Source of the DNA: Candidatus Poribacteria bacterium
Lineage (GTDB): Bacteria; Poribacteria; WGA-4E; JAJDTR01
Direction: 5' to 3'
Length of the DNA stretch: 64,000 nt
NCBI GenBank assembly: GCA_022827055.1
Contig: JAJDTR010000050.1
Coordinates: 1 to 64,000 of the forward strand
The notes under the pieces are model-generated. The model saw nothing but the letters and a program-made list of their open reading frames with translations, ran no database searches and was not told the origin of the DNA. Both the position numbers and the translations under genes were made by a program. Positions 46,057 to 53,785 of the stretch are shown one piece after another (position 1 is the first letter of the stretch; each line of letters begins with the position of its first letter).

Positions 46057-46153
46057 AAGGGACTGTCAAGTCTTCAACCTTGACACACCTCTATTTATAT
46101 TAACATCGCCACAAATCAGAAGGGCTTGCGAGATACTATCGGAGATTGCGCCG

Positions 46154-46543
46154 TTGTCGATTGACAAACTCAAGTACGTGCTGCTGTCGGACTTCTACAG
46201 CAATCTGCTGACGGAAAAGCAGCGGGAATTCCTCAGTCTTTACTATGAGGAGGATTTGTCGTTGGGAGAGATTTCCGAGAATTTCGGAATCTCACGGCAG
46301 GCGGTGTATGATTCGATTCGGTCGTCGGAGATGTGCCTTGAACGCTTTGAGAACGAGCTTGGGCTGTTGGCTAGTTTTCAACATCAACAGGGTGTAGTCA
46401 CAGATGTGTTGGAGCATCTGCAATCACTGGAAACCGACGATGTCGGCACAAAGAAACAGGAAACAATTCGGTACATTAAACAACGTCTTCACAGTTTGAT
46501 TGACCTTTCTCAGTCACAATACGGCGATGAAGCGCGGAGCTAG
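46154..46543 (+). CDS. ylxM: YlxM / p13-like DNA-binding protein, SRP-associated (UPF0122)
   Basis: 129 aa. Sigma-70 region-4-like helix-turn-helix: YSNLLTEKQREFLSLYYEEDLSLGEISENFGISRQAVYDSI. This is the classic YlxM pattern, in which the protein modulates SRP (Ffh) function. TTG start with GGAG about 10 nt upstream. It precedes ffh by 8 nt, as in many Gram-positive genomes. It has a longer acidic helical tail. Confidence 0.92.
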   Translation: MSIDKLKYVLLSDFYSNLLTEKQREFLSLYYEEDLSLGEISENFGISRQAVYDSIRSSEMCLERFENELGLLASFQHQQGVVTDVLEHLQSLETDDVGTKKQETIRYIKQRLHSLIDLSQSQYGDEARS

Positions 46544-46551
46544 AGAAAATT

Positions 46552-47934
46552 ATGTTTGAAAGTTTGACCGAGCGACTACAGAGCACCTTGAAGAAGATTG
46601 CCGGTCAAGGCAAATTGACAGAGAAGAACGTGGCTGATGCCCTGCGAGATGTGCGTAGGGCGTTGTTGGAAGCGGACGTTAACTTCAAAGTCGCACGCGA
46701 TTTCATAGAGGATGTCAAGGAGCGCACGCTTGGTCAACAGGTGCTCGGCAGTTTGACGCCGGAGCTACAGATTGCGAAGATCATAGGTGATGAACTGACC
46801 AAGTTGATGGGGACGCAGGCGGCGAAGATTAACATCGCACCGAGCGGTCCGACAGTCGTCATGATGGTCGGTCTGCAGGGTTCCGGAAAGACAACCGCCG
46901 CCGCGAAATTGGCTCTGAGATTCCGTTCGGAAGGTCGAAATCCGATTTTGGTGGCAGCGGATGTTTACCGGCCGGCGGCGATTAAGCAGTTGGAGGTGCT
47001 TGGTGAACAGATTGAGGTGCCCGTGTTTTCGATGGGTACTGATGTATCGCCGGTCGCTATCGTAAATGAAGCGGTTAAACAGGGACTAAATCGCGGGAAT
47101 AACTTCGTCATTGTTGACACCGCGGGACGCTTGGCGATTGACGAGGAGATGATGGCGGAACTCCGCAATATCAAGGCGGAGGTAAATCCGACCGAGATTT
47201 TGCTCGTCGTCGACGCGATGACGGGACAGGATGCGGTGAACATCGCCGAACATTTCAATGACAGTCTGGATATTGACGGCGTTGTTTTGACCAAGCTGGA
47301 CGGCGATGCACGCGGCGGCGCCGCGCTTTCAATTCGCGCCGTGACCCAGAAACCGATTAAGTACGTTGGGGTTGGCGAGAAAATTGTTCCGGCGGCGCTG
47401 GAGGAATTCCATCCGGATCGTATGGCGTCGCGCATCTTGGGTGAGGGTGATTTCGCGACTTTGCTAGAGAGAGCGGAATCCATTTTTAGCGACGACCAGG
47501 CCGAAGAACTTGAGCGGAAACTGAGCCAAAAACATGGACTGGATTTCGATGACCTGCTTATGCAGCTTGAGCAGCTCAAGAACATGGGACCTCTGGATCA
47601 GTTAATGGACATGATTCCCGGGATGAGCAAGCTGCCAGTGAAAGGTATGGCGCCGGATGAAAATCAACTAAAATATGCGAAGGCAATCATCCAGTCAATG
47701 ACCCCGACGGAGCGAAGGAATCCGAGTATTCTTGATCGCAGCCGCCGTATGCGGATTGCGAATGGAAGCGGCACCAATGTTCGTCAAGTTAACCAGTTAT
47801 TTGACCAACTCAAGTTTATGAATCGTATGGTCAAGCAGCAGACAGGGATGATGGGAATGCCGCAGATTGGACTTAAGTCACCCGGAAAGAAACGGAAGAA
47901 CTTGAAGCGGCGAAAGAAGCGCAAGTCACGGTAG
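46552..47934 (+). CDS. ffh: Signal recognition particle protein Ffh (SRP54)
   Basis: SRP GTPase for co-translational membrane targeting, 460 aa. N domain (MFESLTERLQSTLKKIAGQGKLTE), G domain with G1 GLQGSGKTTAAAKLA, DVYRPAAIKQL, G3 VDTAGRL, G4 TKLDGDARGG, then the Met-rich M domain (LDQLMDMIPGMSKLPVKGMAPDE; RRMRIANGSGTNVRQVNQL) that binds SRP RNA and signal peptides. The tail is Lys/Arg-rich. No SRP RNA gene (ffs) was recognised in the window. Confidence 0.97.
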   Translation: MFESLTERLQSTLKKIAGQGKLTEKNVADALRDVRRALLEADVNFKVARDFIEDVKERTLGQQVLGSLTPELQIAKIIGDELTKLMGTQAAKINIAPSGPTVVMMVGLQGSGKTTAAAKLALRFRSEGRNPILVAADVYRPAAIKQLEVLGEQIEVPVFSMGTDVSPVAIVNEAVKQGLNRGNNFVIVDTAGRLAIDEEMMAELRNIKAEVNPTEILLVVDAMTGQDAVNIAEHFNDSLDIDGVVLTKLDGDARGGAALSIRAVTQKPIKYVGVGEKIVPAALEEFHPDRMASRILGEGDFATLLERAESIFSDDQAEELERKLSQKHGLDFDDLLMQLEQLKNMGPLDQLMDMIPGMSKLPVKGMAPDENQLKYAKAIIQSMTPTERRNPSILDRSRRMRIANGSGTNVRQVNQLFDQLKFMNRMVKQQTGMMGMPQIGLKSPGKKRKNLKRRKKRKSR

Positions 47935-48113
47935 GATAACAGCGGTGAAGGTTTGGAGATCCAAGCCGAGCGGGAAGGAGTAGTATCCACGCTCCGCCGC
48001 GCAACTATTTGCACAAGAGAACTGGAACACGGAGTATACCCAATACCATTCAAAGTTAGTTGAACGTTTGAAACGTTTCTCGGTCTACAACCACAATAAG
48101 GAGGAAGTAATTT

Positions 48114-48521
48114 TTGGCAGTTAGAATAAGACTTCAACGCCATGGAAGAAAGAAGCGTCCGTTTTACCGACTAGTGGCTGCTGATGCCCGCGCTCAACGA
48201 GATGGACGGTTCCTAGAACGCTTAGGTCATTACAATCCTTTAACCGACCCGGCTGAAGTTGTCATCGATGAAGACAGGGTTTTGAAGTGGCTGAAACGGG
48301 GCGCACAGCCGTCGGACACAGCAAAGAACCTTTTATCGCAAGCCGGCATTTGGGAGAGGTTCACCGCCGAACGACTAGGAAAACCCGTTCCGACGCGGGA
48401 GGAGGAATCTCTTTCGACAGAGGAGGAGGCCTCCTCGTCGACGGACGAAGCGGGCTCTGCCGAAAACGAGAGCGAATCCGCAGGTGCTACTTCAGAAGCG
48501 TCCGTTGAATCATCTGATTGA
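48114..48521 (+). CDS. rpsP: 30S ribosomal protein S16 with acidic C-terminal extension
   Basis: 135 aa; residues 1-~85 are standard S16 (AVRIRLQRHGRKKRPFYRLVAADARAQRDG, LGHYNP, VLKWLKRGAQPSDTAKNLL). The rest is a Ser/Glu-rich acidic tail (REEESLSTEEEASSSTDEAGS...). TTG start with AAGGAGG 9 nt upstream. The last 15 codons plus stop (from GAATCCG at 48474) are the first unit of a tandem array that continues for some 850 bp downstream. Such extensions are not needed for 30S assembly. Confidence 0.95.
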   Translation: MAVRIRLQRHGRKKRPFYRLVAADARAQRDGRFLERLGHYNPLTDPAEVVIDEDRVLKWLKRGAQPSDTAKNLLSQAGIWERFTAERLGKPVPTREEESLSTEEEASSSTDEAGSAENESESAGATSEASVESSD

Positions 48522-49330
48522 CACGTGTAATCTGAAATCCCAGGTGAATCTGCTCGCCGTGGGACTAGAGTCTGCTTGAATAAATCCAAGTTGAGTTACA
48601 CGTGTGATGCGGGCAACGCGTTTAGAACATGCTTGAAGATGGTGGGCAGTGCCCACCCTACAAAAACGAATCTGCGGAAGGTGCTTCGGATACACCGGTT
48701 GAACCATTCAGTTGACACGTGGAATCTGAAGTCTAAGTGAATCCAGTCGCCGTGGGACGACAGCCTGCTTGAATAAATCGAAGTTTGTGTTAGGTGTGCA
48801 ATGCAGGCTACGCGTTTGAAACGCGCTTAAGGATGGTGGGCAGTGCCCACCCTACAGAACCGAATCTGCGGAAGGTGCTCTGACACCGGTTGAACCATTC
48901 AGTTGACACGTGGAATCTGAAGTCTAAGTGAATCCAGCCGCCGTGGGACGACAGCCTGCTTGAATAAGTCGAAGTTTGTGTTAGGTGTGCGATGCGGGCT
49001 ACGCGCTTGAAGATGGTGGGCAGTGCCCACCCTACAGAACCGAATCTGGGGAAGGTGCTTCGGATACACCGGTTGAATCATCCGATTGACACTTGTAATC
49101 TGAAGTCTAAGTGAATCCAGCCGCCGTGGGACGAGAATCTGCTTCATAAAATCGAAGTTTGTGTTAAGTGTGCGATGCGGGCAACGCGTTTAGAACGTGC
49201 TTGAAGATGATGGGCAGTGCCCACCCAGCAGAACTGAATCTGCGGAAGGCGCATTGGATACACCGGTTGAATCACTCAGTTAACTGTTGTAATCCAGGGT
49301 AGATTTATTCGCCGCGACATAAGCGACAAT
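48474..49330 (+). repeat. Tandem array of ~194-bp units derived from the rpsP 3' end
   Basis: Unit starts at 48474 (inside rpsP), 48668, 48862, 49042 and 49236, giving lengths of 194, 194, 180 and 194 bp and a partial fifth. Each unit begins GAATC[CT]G and keeps 14-15 codons and a stop homologous to the rpsP C-terminus (for example ESAEGASDTPVEPFS-stop). It then carries a TGAATCC...CCGTGGGAC stretch, CTGCTTGAATAAATC and, in the four complete units, a GGTGGGCA-N-TGCCCACC-CTAC palindrome. The array separates rpsP from khpA inside the operon. Confidence 0.93.
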
Positions 49331-49362
49331 CACTATACTGGATATGTTGTTCAGGGTGTTTT

Positions 49363-49608
49363 ATGTTCAAGGATTTGATTGAATATATTGCAACATCCCT
49401 CGTAGATCAACCCGATCAGGTTAAAGTCCATGAAGTTGCAGGAGAGAAGGCTACTATCCTCGAATTGAGCGTTGCCGAGGAAGACTTGGGAAAAATTATC
49501 GGCAAACATGGACGTACACTCAAATCGATACGGAGTATCTTGTTTGCCGCGGGGATTAAAGCGAATAAAAGGGTTGTGCTTGAACTAATTGAGTCCGGTA
49601 AAGAGTAG
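49363..49608 (+). CDS. khpA: KH-domain RNA-binding protein KhpA (YlqC)
   Basis: 81 aa, single type II KH domain: FKDLIEYIATSLVDQPDQV, then LSVAEEDLGKIIGKHGRTLKSIRSIL with the GxxG loop (GKHG). Usually lies between rpsP and rimM/trmD and binds RNA, in Gram-positives together with KhpB/EloR. The position fits, apart from the ~840-bp array that separates it from rpsP. Confidence 0.95.
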   Translation: MFKDLIEYIATSLVDQPDQVKVHEVAGEKATILELSVAEEDLGKIIGKHGRTLKSIRSILFAAGIKANKRVVLELIESGKE

Positions 49609-49681
49609 AGTAGGATCGGAGTTTAAGGTGAAATTGATTTAGTTCATACGAATGGCAGTTGAAAGATAGGGAGGAAACGTT

Positions 49682-49786
49682 GTGTTTAAGCTAGGCGTAC
49701 GCGGCTTTATCGTTTTGGCTAAGCTGCCGAGGATGATTGGTTGTGCTCACCAAATTGATGAGAGTGAAAGATGGCTGTTATCGTAA
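49682..49786 (+). CDS. Possible 34-aa leader ORF coupled to ylqD
   Basis: GTG start after GGGAGG (8-nt spacing) gives MFKLGVRGFIVLAKLPRMIG... and ends at TAA 49786, overlapping the ylqD start (49771) by 16 nt. It could be a translated leader that couples ribosome entry to ylqD, or a remnant of a gene that once stood here. No homology recognised. Confidence 0.3.
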   Translation: MFKLGVRGFIVLAKLPRMIGCAHQIDESERWLLS

Positions 49787-50214
49787 AGCGACCCGTAATA
49801 CTCAAAAATGTAGTCACGGAGAGATTCAAATCGCAATTGACCAAGGAGCTTGAGCATGCGATAAGCCAGATAGGGCATTGGCTTGAACAGGAGGAGTTTC
49901 AGAGCCGCCTGTTGATTTCCGAGGCGCAAAAGCAGTCCCCTAATCGCGTGAATCAGTTACGCGAGGAAATCAATCAAGAGCGGGGCAAGCAGGAACAGGC
50001 GCTTGAGAACCTTAAGCAACAGCTTAGTCAGGTGAAACAACTGGAAATCGATTCGTTTTTCGCTAGCGGCACGTACGATGCGCCCGTGAAAATCGAGGTG
50101 GGGGATGACATTCGCTCCAAACTGTCTCAGGCGGAGATTATTGTCAAGGATGGACGCGTAATTCAGATCAACGAGTGGGCGCCGCAATCTTCTAGTACAC
50201 CAGATGAAAATTGA
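49771..50214 (+). CDS. ylqD: YlqD family protein
   Basis: 147 aa. The N-terminal VIVKRPVILKNVVTERFK, a long coiled coil (QLREEINQERGKQEQALENLKQQL) and a C-terminal VKIEVGDDIRS...EIIVKDGRVIQI match the YlqD pattern, in which a short beta domain follows the coiled coil. In Bacillus ylqD lies between ylqC (khpA) and rimM. Here it sits directly before trmD with an 11-nt overlap, and no rimM is present. Function unknown; ribosome-assembly linkage is inferred from position. Confidence 0.85.
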   Translation: MAVIVKRPVILKNVVTERFKSQLTKELEHAISQIGHWLEQEEFQSRLLISEAQKQSPNRVNQLREEINQERGKQEQALENLKQQLSQVKQLEIDSFFASGTYDAPVKIEVGDDIRSKLSQAEIIVKDGRVIQINEWAPQSSSTPDEN

Positions 50215-50938
50215 TGTCATTGCTCTGTTTCCGGAGATTATAATCCCCGCGCTGCGAGTGAGCATTTTGAAGCGCGCTCAAGACGCAGGATTTCTGACAG
50301 TTAACGTCCATAATCTCCGAGATTTTGCGACTGATCGACATCAATCGGTTGACGATTATCCGTACGGCGGCGGTGCAGGAATGATTCTAAAGCCGGAGCC
50401 ACTGTTCGCAGCCATCAGAGCATTAAGTCCGGAGTCAAACACTCGCGTCATTTATTTGACTCCCCAAGGAAAGCCTTGTACTCAGCAACTTGCCGAAGCG
50501 CTTTCTCTTGAATCACACATCATCCTCATCTGCGGACGTTATAAAGGGATTGATGAGCGTGTTCGTCAGAGATTGGTTACGGACGAAATTTCGATTGGCG
50601 ATTATGTGCTGAGCGGCGGAGAAATACCGGCGCTTGTACTAATCGATACCATTGGACGGGTGCTGCCAGGGGTGTTGGGCGATTACGAATCGGCTCAGGA
50701 CGATTCTTTTAGCCAACAATTGTTAGATCATCCGCACTACACACGTCCTGCCGATTTCGAGGGAATGAATGTGCCCGAGGTTTTGTTGAGTGGACACCAC
50801 GAGAAGATTACGCGCTGGAAGTATGAGGAGTCGCTGAGACGAACCGCGGTGCGGCGTCCAGATTTACTCAAAGAGATTGAGCTAACGGAAGAGGATACGA
50901 ATTTCCTGCGCGAGCCAAATGCCAGCGAAGGCATTTGA
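50204..50938 (+). CDS. trmD: tRNA (guanine37-N1)-methyltransferase TrmD
   Basis: 244 aa SPOUT-class enzyme making m1G37. MKIDVIALFPEII, VNVHNLRDFATDRHQSVDDYPYGGGAGMILKPEP and the trefoil-knot SAM-binding IILICGRYKGIDERV...DEISIGDYVLSGGEIPALVLID are all canonical, with the catalytic Asp in DDYPYGGG...DH-type tail (LDHPHYTRP). It overlaps ylqD by 11 nt. A small AAATGCC/GGCATTT hairpin covers the last codons. Confidence 0.97.
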   Translation: MKIDVIALFPEIIIPALRVSILKRAQDAGFLTVNVHNLRDFATDRHQSVDDYPYGGGAGMILKPEPLFAAIRALSPESNTRVIYLTPQGKPCTQQLAEALSLESHIILICGRYKGIDERVRQRLVTDEISIGDYVLSGGEIPALVLIDTIGRVLPGVLGDYESAQDDSFSQQLLDHPHYTRPADFEGMNVPEVLLSGHHEKITRWKYEESLRRTAVRRPDLLKEIELTEEDTNFLREPNASEGI

Positions 50939-50955
50939 TGCACCGAAGCATTTTG

Positions 50956-51020
50956 ACGAGTTTTTCGATTGACGTTCTTTGGGATACATGAAGTGCCATT
51001 GCTATGAATGAAAAACTCGT
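50956..51020 (+). promoter_or_regulatory. Inverted repeat in the trmD-rplS spacer, possible L19 leader
   Basis: ACGAGTTTTTC (50956-50966) pairs perfectly with GAAAAACTCGT (51010-51020) over 11 bp around a 43-nt loop. A direct repeat GCACCGAA flanks it on both sides. It ends 45 nt before the rplS start. Ribosomal-protein leaders including L19 are known in other phyla, so autoregulation is possible. No U-run follows. Confidence 0.4.
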
Positions 51021-51064
51021 GTGCACCGAATTTGAAGAACACTAAATGAAAGGATTGACAACCG

Positions 51065-51424
51065 ATGAACTTGATTGAATCTGTCGAGAGTGAATATATT
51101 AAGGAGGGTTTCCCGGAATTCGCCCCAGGTGATATGGTACGAGTCAATACGAAGATTCGGGAGGGTGAAAAGGAACGTGTTCAAGCGTACGAGGGCACGG
51201 TGATACGGCGATCCCACGGCGGTTTAAGCGAGACTTTCACCGTTCGACGTGTGGCTTTTGGCGAAGGAAGTGAAAGAACATTTCCGCTGCATTCGCCGAA
51301 CATTGAGAGTATTGAGGTGCTCCGATATGGAGCGGTGCGACGTGCCAAATTGTACTATTTGCGAAATCGAACCGGGAATTCTGCAAGAGTTCGCGAGCGA
51401 AGGCGGGTTGCAACGGAGAAGTAA
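51065..51424 (+). CDS. rplS: 50S ribosomal protein L19
   Basis: 119 aa, normal length. [69 protein letters not shown] and [22 protein letters not shown] are the conserved L19 blocks. GAAAGGA precedes the ATG. It occupies the standard place after trmD. Confidence 0.97.
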   Translation: MNLIESVESEYIKEGFPEFAPGDMVRVNTKIREGEKERVQAYEGTVIRRSHGGLSETFTVRRVAFGEGSERTFPLHSPNIESIEVLRYGAVRRAKLYYLRNRTGNSARVRERRRVATEK

Positions 51425-51634
51425 TTTTCTTCTGCCTGCTGAAGTCTATACTAGTCGCAAGGGATGGGGAACCCAAACCCCTACGATTTGGAATGCGCAC
51501 GTTACAGGACTTGGTCGCACCTTGTTTTGGCAAAGATGAAAAGGAGGTCTTTAATCTTTGCTTTCGGCTGTGAAGTTGTGCGGACGCAGGGGCGACTTTC
51601 CATTGCTGCGGAAGAATAGAAAGGTGACCTCGAG

Positions 51635-52228
51635 ATTCAATCGAGTGAGCGAGTTTTACACAGAGAGGGTTATCAGCACATCGCGGGCGTTGATGAAGCC
51701 GGACGCGGTCCGCTAGCGGGTCCGGTGGTAGCTGCGGCGGTAATTCTTCCGGTGGATTGCGTCATCCCGGGGGTGACAGATTCAAAGCAGTTGACGCCGA
51801 ACCAACGCGAACGACTGTTCCACGAGATTCAGCGTGCTTCAACCGCGGTTAAGGTCAGTTGTATCAGCAACACAGTTATCGACGAAGTGAATATCCTGCA
51901 GGCTACGCTGCTGGCGATGCGAGATGCCGTAGAACAACTCCTCCCACCTCCGGATTATGTGCTTGTCGACGGCACGCAACTTCCCGCCATTTCCACACCT
52001 TCACAAGCGATTCCGAAAGGCGATTCTCTCAGCCAGCCCATTGCAGCGGCATCTATCATTGCAAAAGTAACGCGAGATCGGTTGATGGCGGAATTTGACG
52101 AACTCTATCCGCAATACGGATTTCGACGACACAAGGGTTATGGCACAAATCAGCATCGGGAGGCAATCGCCCGATATGGCCCCTGTCCGATTCACCGCCG
52201 CAGTTTCAAACCTGTCTCCGATATGTAA
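51635..52228 (+). CDS. rnhB: Ribonuclease HII, start codon abnormal or frameshifted
   Basis: Removes ribonucleotides from RNA-DNA hybrids. Catalytic DEAGRGPLAGPVVAAAVILP, DSKQLTPNQRE, VDG...PAISTPSQAIPKGDSLSQPIAAASIIAKVTRDRLM and GYGTNQHREAI are all present. The track begins only at an internal GTG (51725), after the active-site Asp. In-frame coding similarity (ERVLHREGYQHIAGVDEAGRG) extends back to a TAG at 51617, but no ATG, GTG or TTG lies in that stretch. ATT at 51635 follows AAAGGTGA at 7 nt. Alternatively, TTG 51558 (after AAGGAGG) reaches this frame if one base is missing near 51620. Confidence 0.85.
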   Translation: MQSSERVLHREGYQHIAGVDEAGRGPLAGPVVAAAVILPVDCVIPGVTDSKQLTPNQRERLFHEIQRASTAVKVSCISNTVIDEVNILQATLLAMRDAVEQLLPPPDYVLVDGTQLPAISTPSQAIPKGDSLSQPIAAASIIAKVTRDRLMAEFDELYPQYGFRRHKGYGTNQHREAIARYGPCPIHRRSFKPVSDM

Positions 52229-52264
52229 TAGATGCGGCATGGTGCTTGAGTTTAGGGATAGGTA

Positions 52265-52645
52265 ATGAGTCAATCGAAAGAGGTCGCAAGAATTGGAGAA
52301 GAACTTGCCGCACAATACCTCAAGGACAGGGGTTATCAAATTCTAGAGCGTAACTACCGCTTGCGATCGGGTGAAATTGATGTCATTGCCAAAGAGGGGA
52401 GGCGAATTGTGTTCGTGGAAGTCAAAACGCGGCGCACCCTCAAATGTGGAGTTCCGCAGGCTGCAGTCACGCTCGCCAAGCAGAAACAGATATCCAAGAT
52501 TGCGTTGAGTTATCTCCAAGCGAATAATCTGTTGGATACGCCCTGCCGTTTTGATGTTGTTGCAATCTACCTTTCTTCCAACAAGTCCACACCCACTAAA
52601 TTTGAACATATCCAAAATGCCTTTGAATATGTTGCGGAGGAGTAA
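52265..52645 (+). CDS. YraN family (UPF0102) endonuclease-like protein
   Basis: 126 aa. RIGEELAAQYLKDRGYQILERNYRLRSGEIDVIAKEGRRIVFVEVKTRR shows the restriction-endonuclease-like fold (E...GEIDVI...FVEVK), with the PD-ExK-type Glu, Asp and EVK residues. The usual neighbour of rnhB. The biochemical role of the family is not settled. Confidence 0.94.
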   Translation: MSQSKEVARIGEELAAQYLKDRGYQILERNYRLRSGEIDVIAKEGRRIVFVEVKTRRTLKCGVPQAAVTLAKQKQISKIALSYLQANNLLDTPCRFDVVAIYLSSNKSTPTKFEHIQNAFEYVAEE

Positions 52646-52730
52646 TAGGCGTTTTGCGAGGAGCCTTCTTTATGTTTTTGTTCTCACCTGAGAAACATGT
52701 GATGTACCTCCTTGAACCGCTAGCGTATTC

Positions 52731-52795
52731 AAAGGCTGGTAGGAGCTCTATCGCGCTCCTTAATCAGTCGCTTGATCGCAGCGCGCACCCTACAA
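52731..52795 (-). repeat. Family C palindrome interrupted by one CTATCGC/CTTGATC unit
   Basis: AAAGGCTGGT | AGGAGCTCTATCGCGCTCC...CAGTCGCTTGATCGCA | GCGCGCACC-CTAC. Compare the intact TCAAAGGCTGGTGCGCAGTGCACACCCTAC at 33721. It is a clean example of the insert in a palindrome loop. Confidence 0.8.
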
Positions 52796-52820
52796 AATTG
52801 GATCGAGATAAAGGTTATCG

Positions 52821-53501
52821 GTGCAAGCAATTATCCTTTGCGGCGGGTTGTCCACACGATTAGGTAATTTCACAGAGAATGTGCCGAAGATCTTGCTGGA
52901 AATAGGGGATTGTACGGTGCTTGATTACCAACTCCGTCTTTTGAGGGAAGCCGGTGTTGATGAGGTTGTCCTAGCATCGGGACACCTGCATGATGTGCTC
53001 TACTCCGCGGTCGGGGAAAGCAGCCAAGGGATACGCATTCACTACGCGAGAGAGGAAACAAGGCTCGGAACCGGCGGCGCAACAAAGAACGCGATGCGGT
53101 ACGTTTCCTCGTCTCCGTTTTATGTGCTAAACGGCGATATTCTGATGAAGGATTTTCCACTTGCCAATCTGTCACGGAATTTTCGCTCAGAAATGGACGG
53201 ATTGCTGCTTGGCGTGTTTACCGACAACATCAGTTCCTATGGCGAGATTGTGTCGGATGAAGGCGGGAGGGTTATCGCATTCCAGGAAAAACAGGCGACG
53301 AAACGGTCGGGGTATGCCAATGGCGCGATATATTTGCTGTCCGAATCAATCAAGAGGTATTTTCCGAACCGGGATGTTTTTTCGATTGAACGGGATGTTT
53401 TTCCGCATGTACCGAACTTATATGTGCTGAACACTAAGATTGATTGGATAGATATCGGAGAACCGGAGAGGTTGGAATACGCGCGGAGGCATTTCGGTTG
53501 A
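52821..53501 (+). CDS. Sugar-phosphate nucleotidyltransferase (GmhD/HddC-like)
   Basis: 226 aa. The N-terminal nucleotide-binding signature is MQAIILCGGLSTRLGNFTENVPKILLEIGD (usual form GGxGTRL...PKxM), followed by ETRLGTGGATKNAMRY, FYVLNGDILMKDFP (DxD-type metal site) and ANGAIYLLS. This is the NTP_transferase pattern nearest D-glycero-D-manno-heptose 1-phosphate guanylyltransferase and related NDP-sugar synthetases. GTG start with AAAGG 7 nt upstream. It follows the SRP/ribosome operon after a repeat-bearing spacer and may have its own promoter. Confidence 0.87.
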   Translation: MQAIILCGGLSTRLGNFTENVPKILLEIGDCTVLDYQLRLLREAGVDEVVLASGHLHDVLYSAVGESSQGIRIHYAREETRLGTGGATKNAMRYVSSSPFYVLNGDILMKDFPLANLSRNFRSEMDGLLLGVFTDNISSYGEIVSDEGGRVIAFQEKQATKRSGYANGAIYLLSESIKRYFPNRDVFSIERDVFPHVPNLYVLNTKIDWIDIGEPERLEYARRHFG

Positions 53502-53658
53502 CGGACGGCGGAGGGGATAAATTAGTCTCAGGGAGTGGCTGGTTAGATACGGAGAGTTCTGATGCCAAGCGCTTGAGTGTTGTTAAGCGTCTGACAAGGA
53601 CTTGTATCATTTTCCCATTATTATAGTCCACCAATACCATCGATCAAGTCATTCTAAC

Positions 53659-53681
53659 GCGGGGCAAGATGCCCCGCCTAC
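53659..53681 (-). repeat. GTAG palindrome with GCGGGGCA stem
   Basis: GCGGGGCAAGATGCCCCGC-CTAC. Same stem as 24214. AATACCAT lies 25 bp to its left, as in the MITE at 24117. Confidence 0.8.
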
Positions 53682-53785
53682 CTGTTAAGCCTACCGGTTC
53701 AGTGTAAAGAGTGACGGCTGGATTAGGTTTTTTCATAATCGTACAGTTGGAGAATTTTACCCAATATCATTTAAGTGAACCGGTA

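Noticed and set aside
46965-47585. 206-aa minus-strand ORF
   Set aside because: Antisense to the Ffh GTPase domain; Ser-rich shadow typical of reversed coding sequence.
48474-49330. CRISPR array
   Set aside because: Periodic repeats are present, but units are ~194 bp, nearly identical throughout, without short repeats separated by unique spacers, and there are no cas genes.
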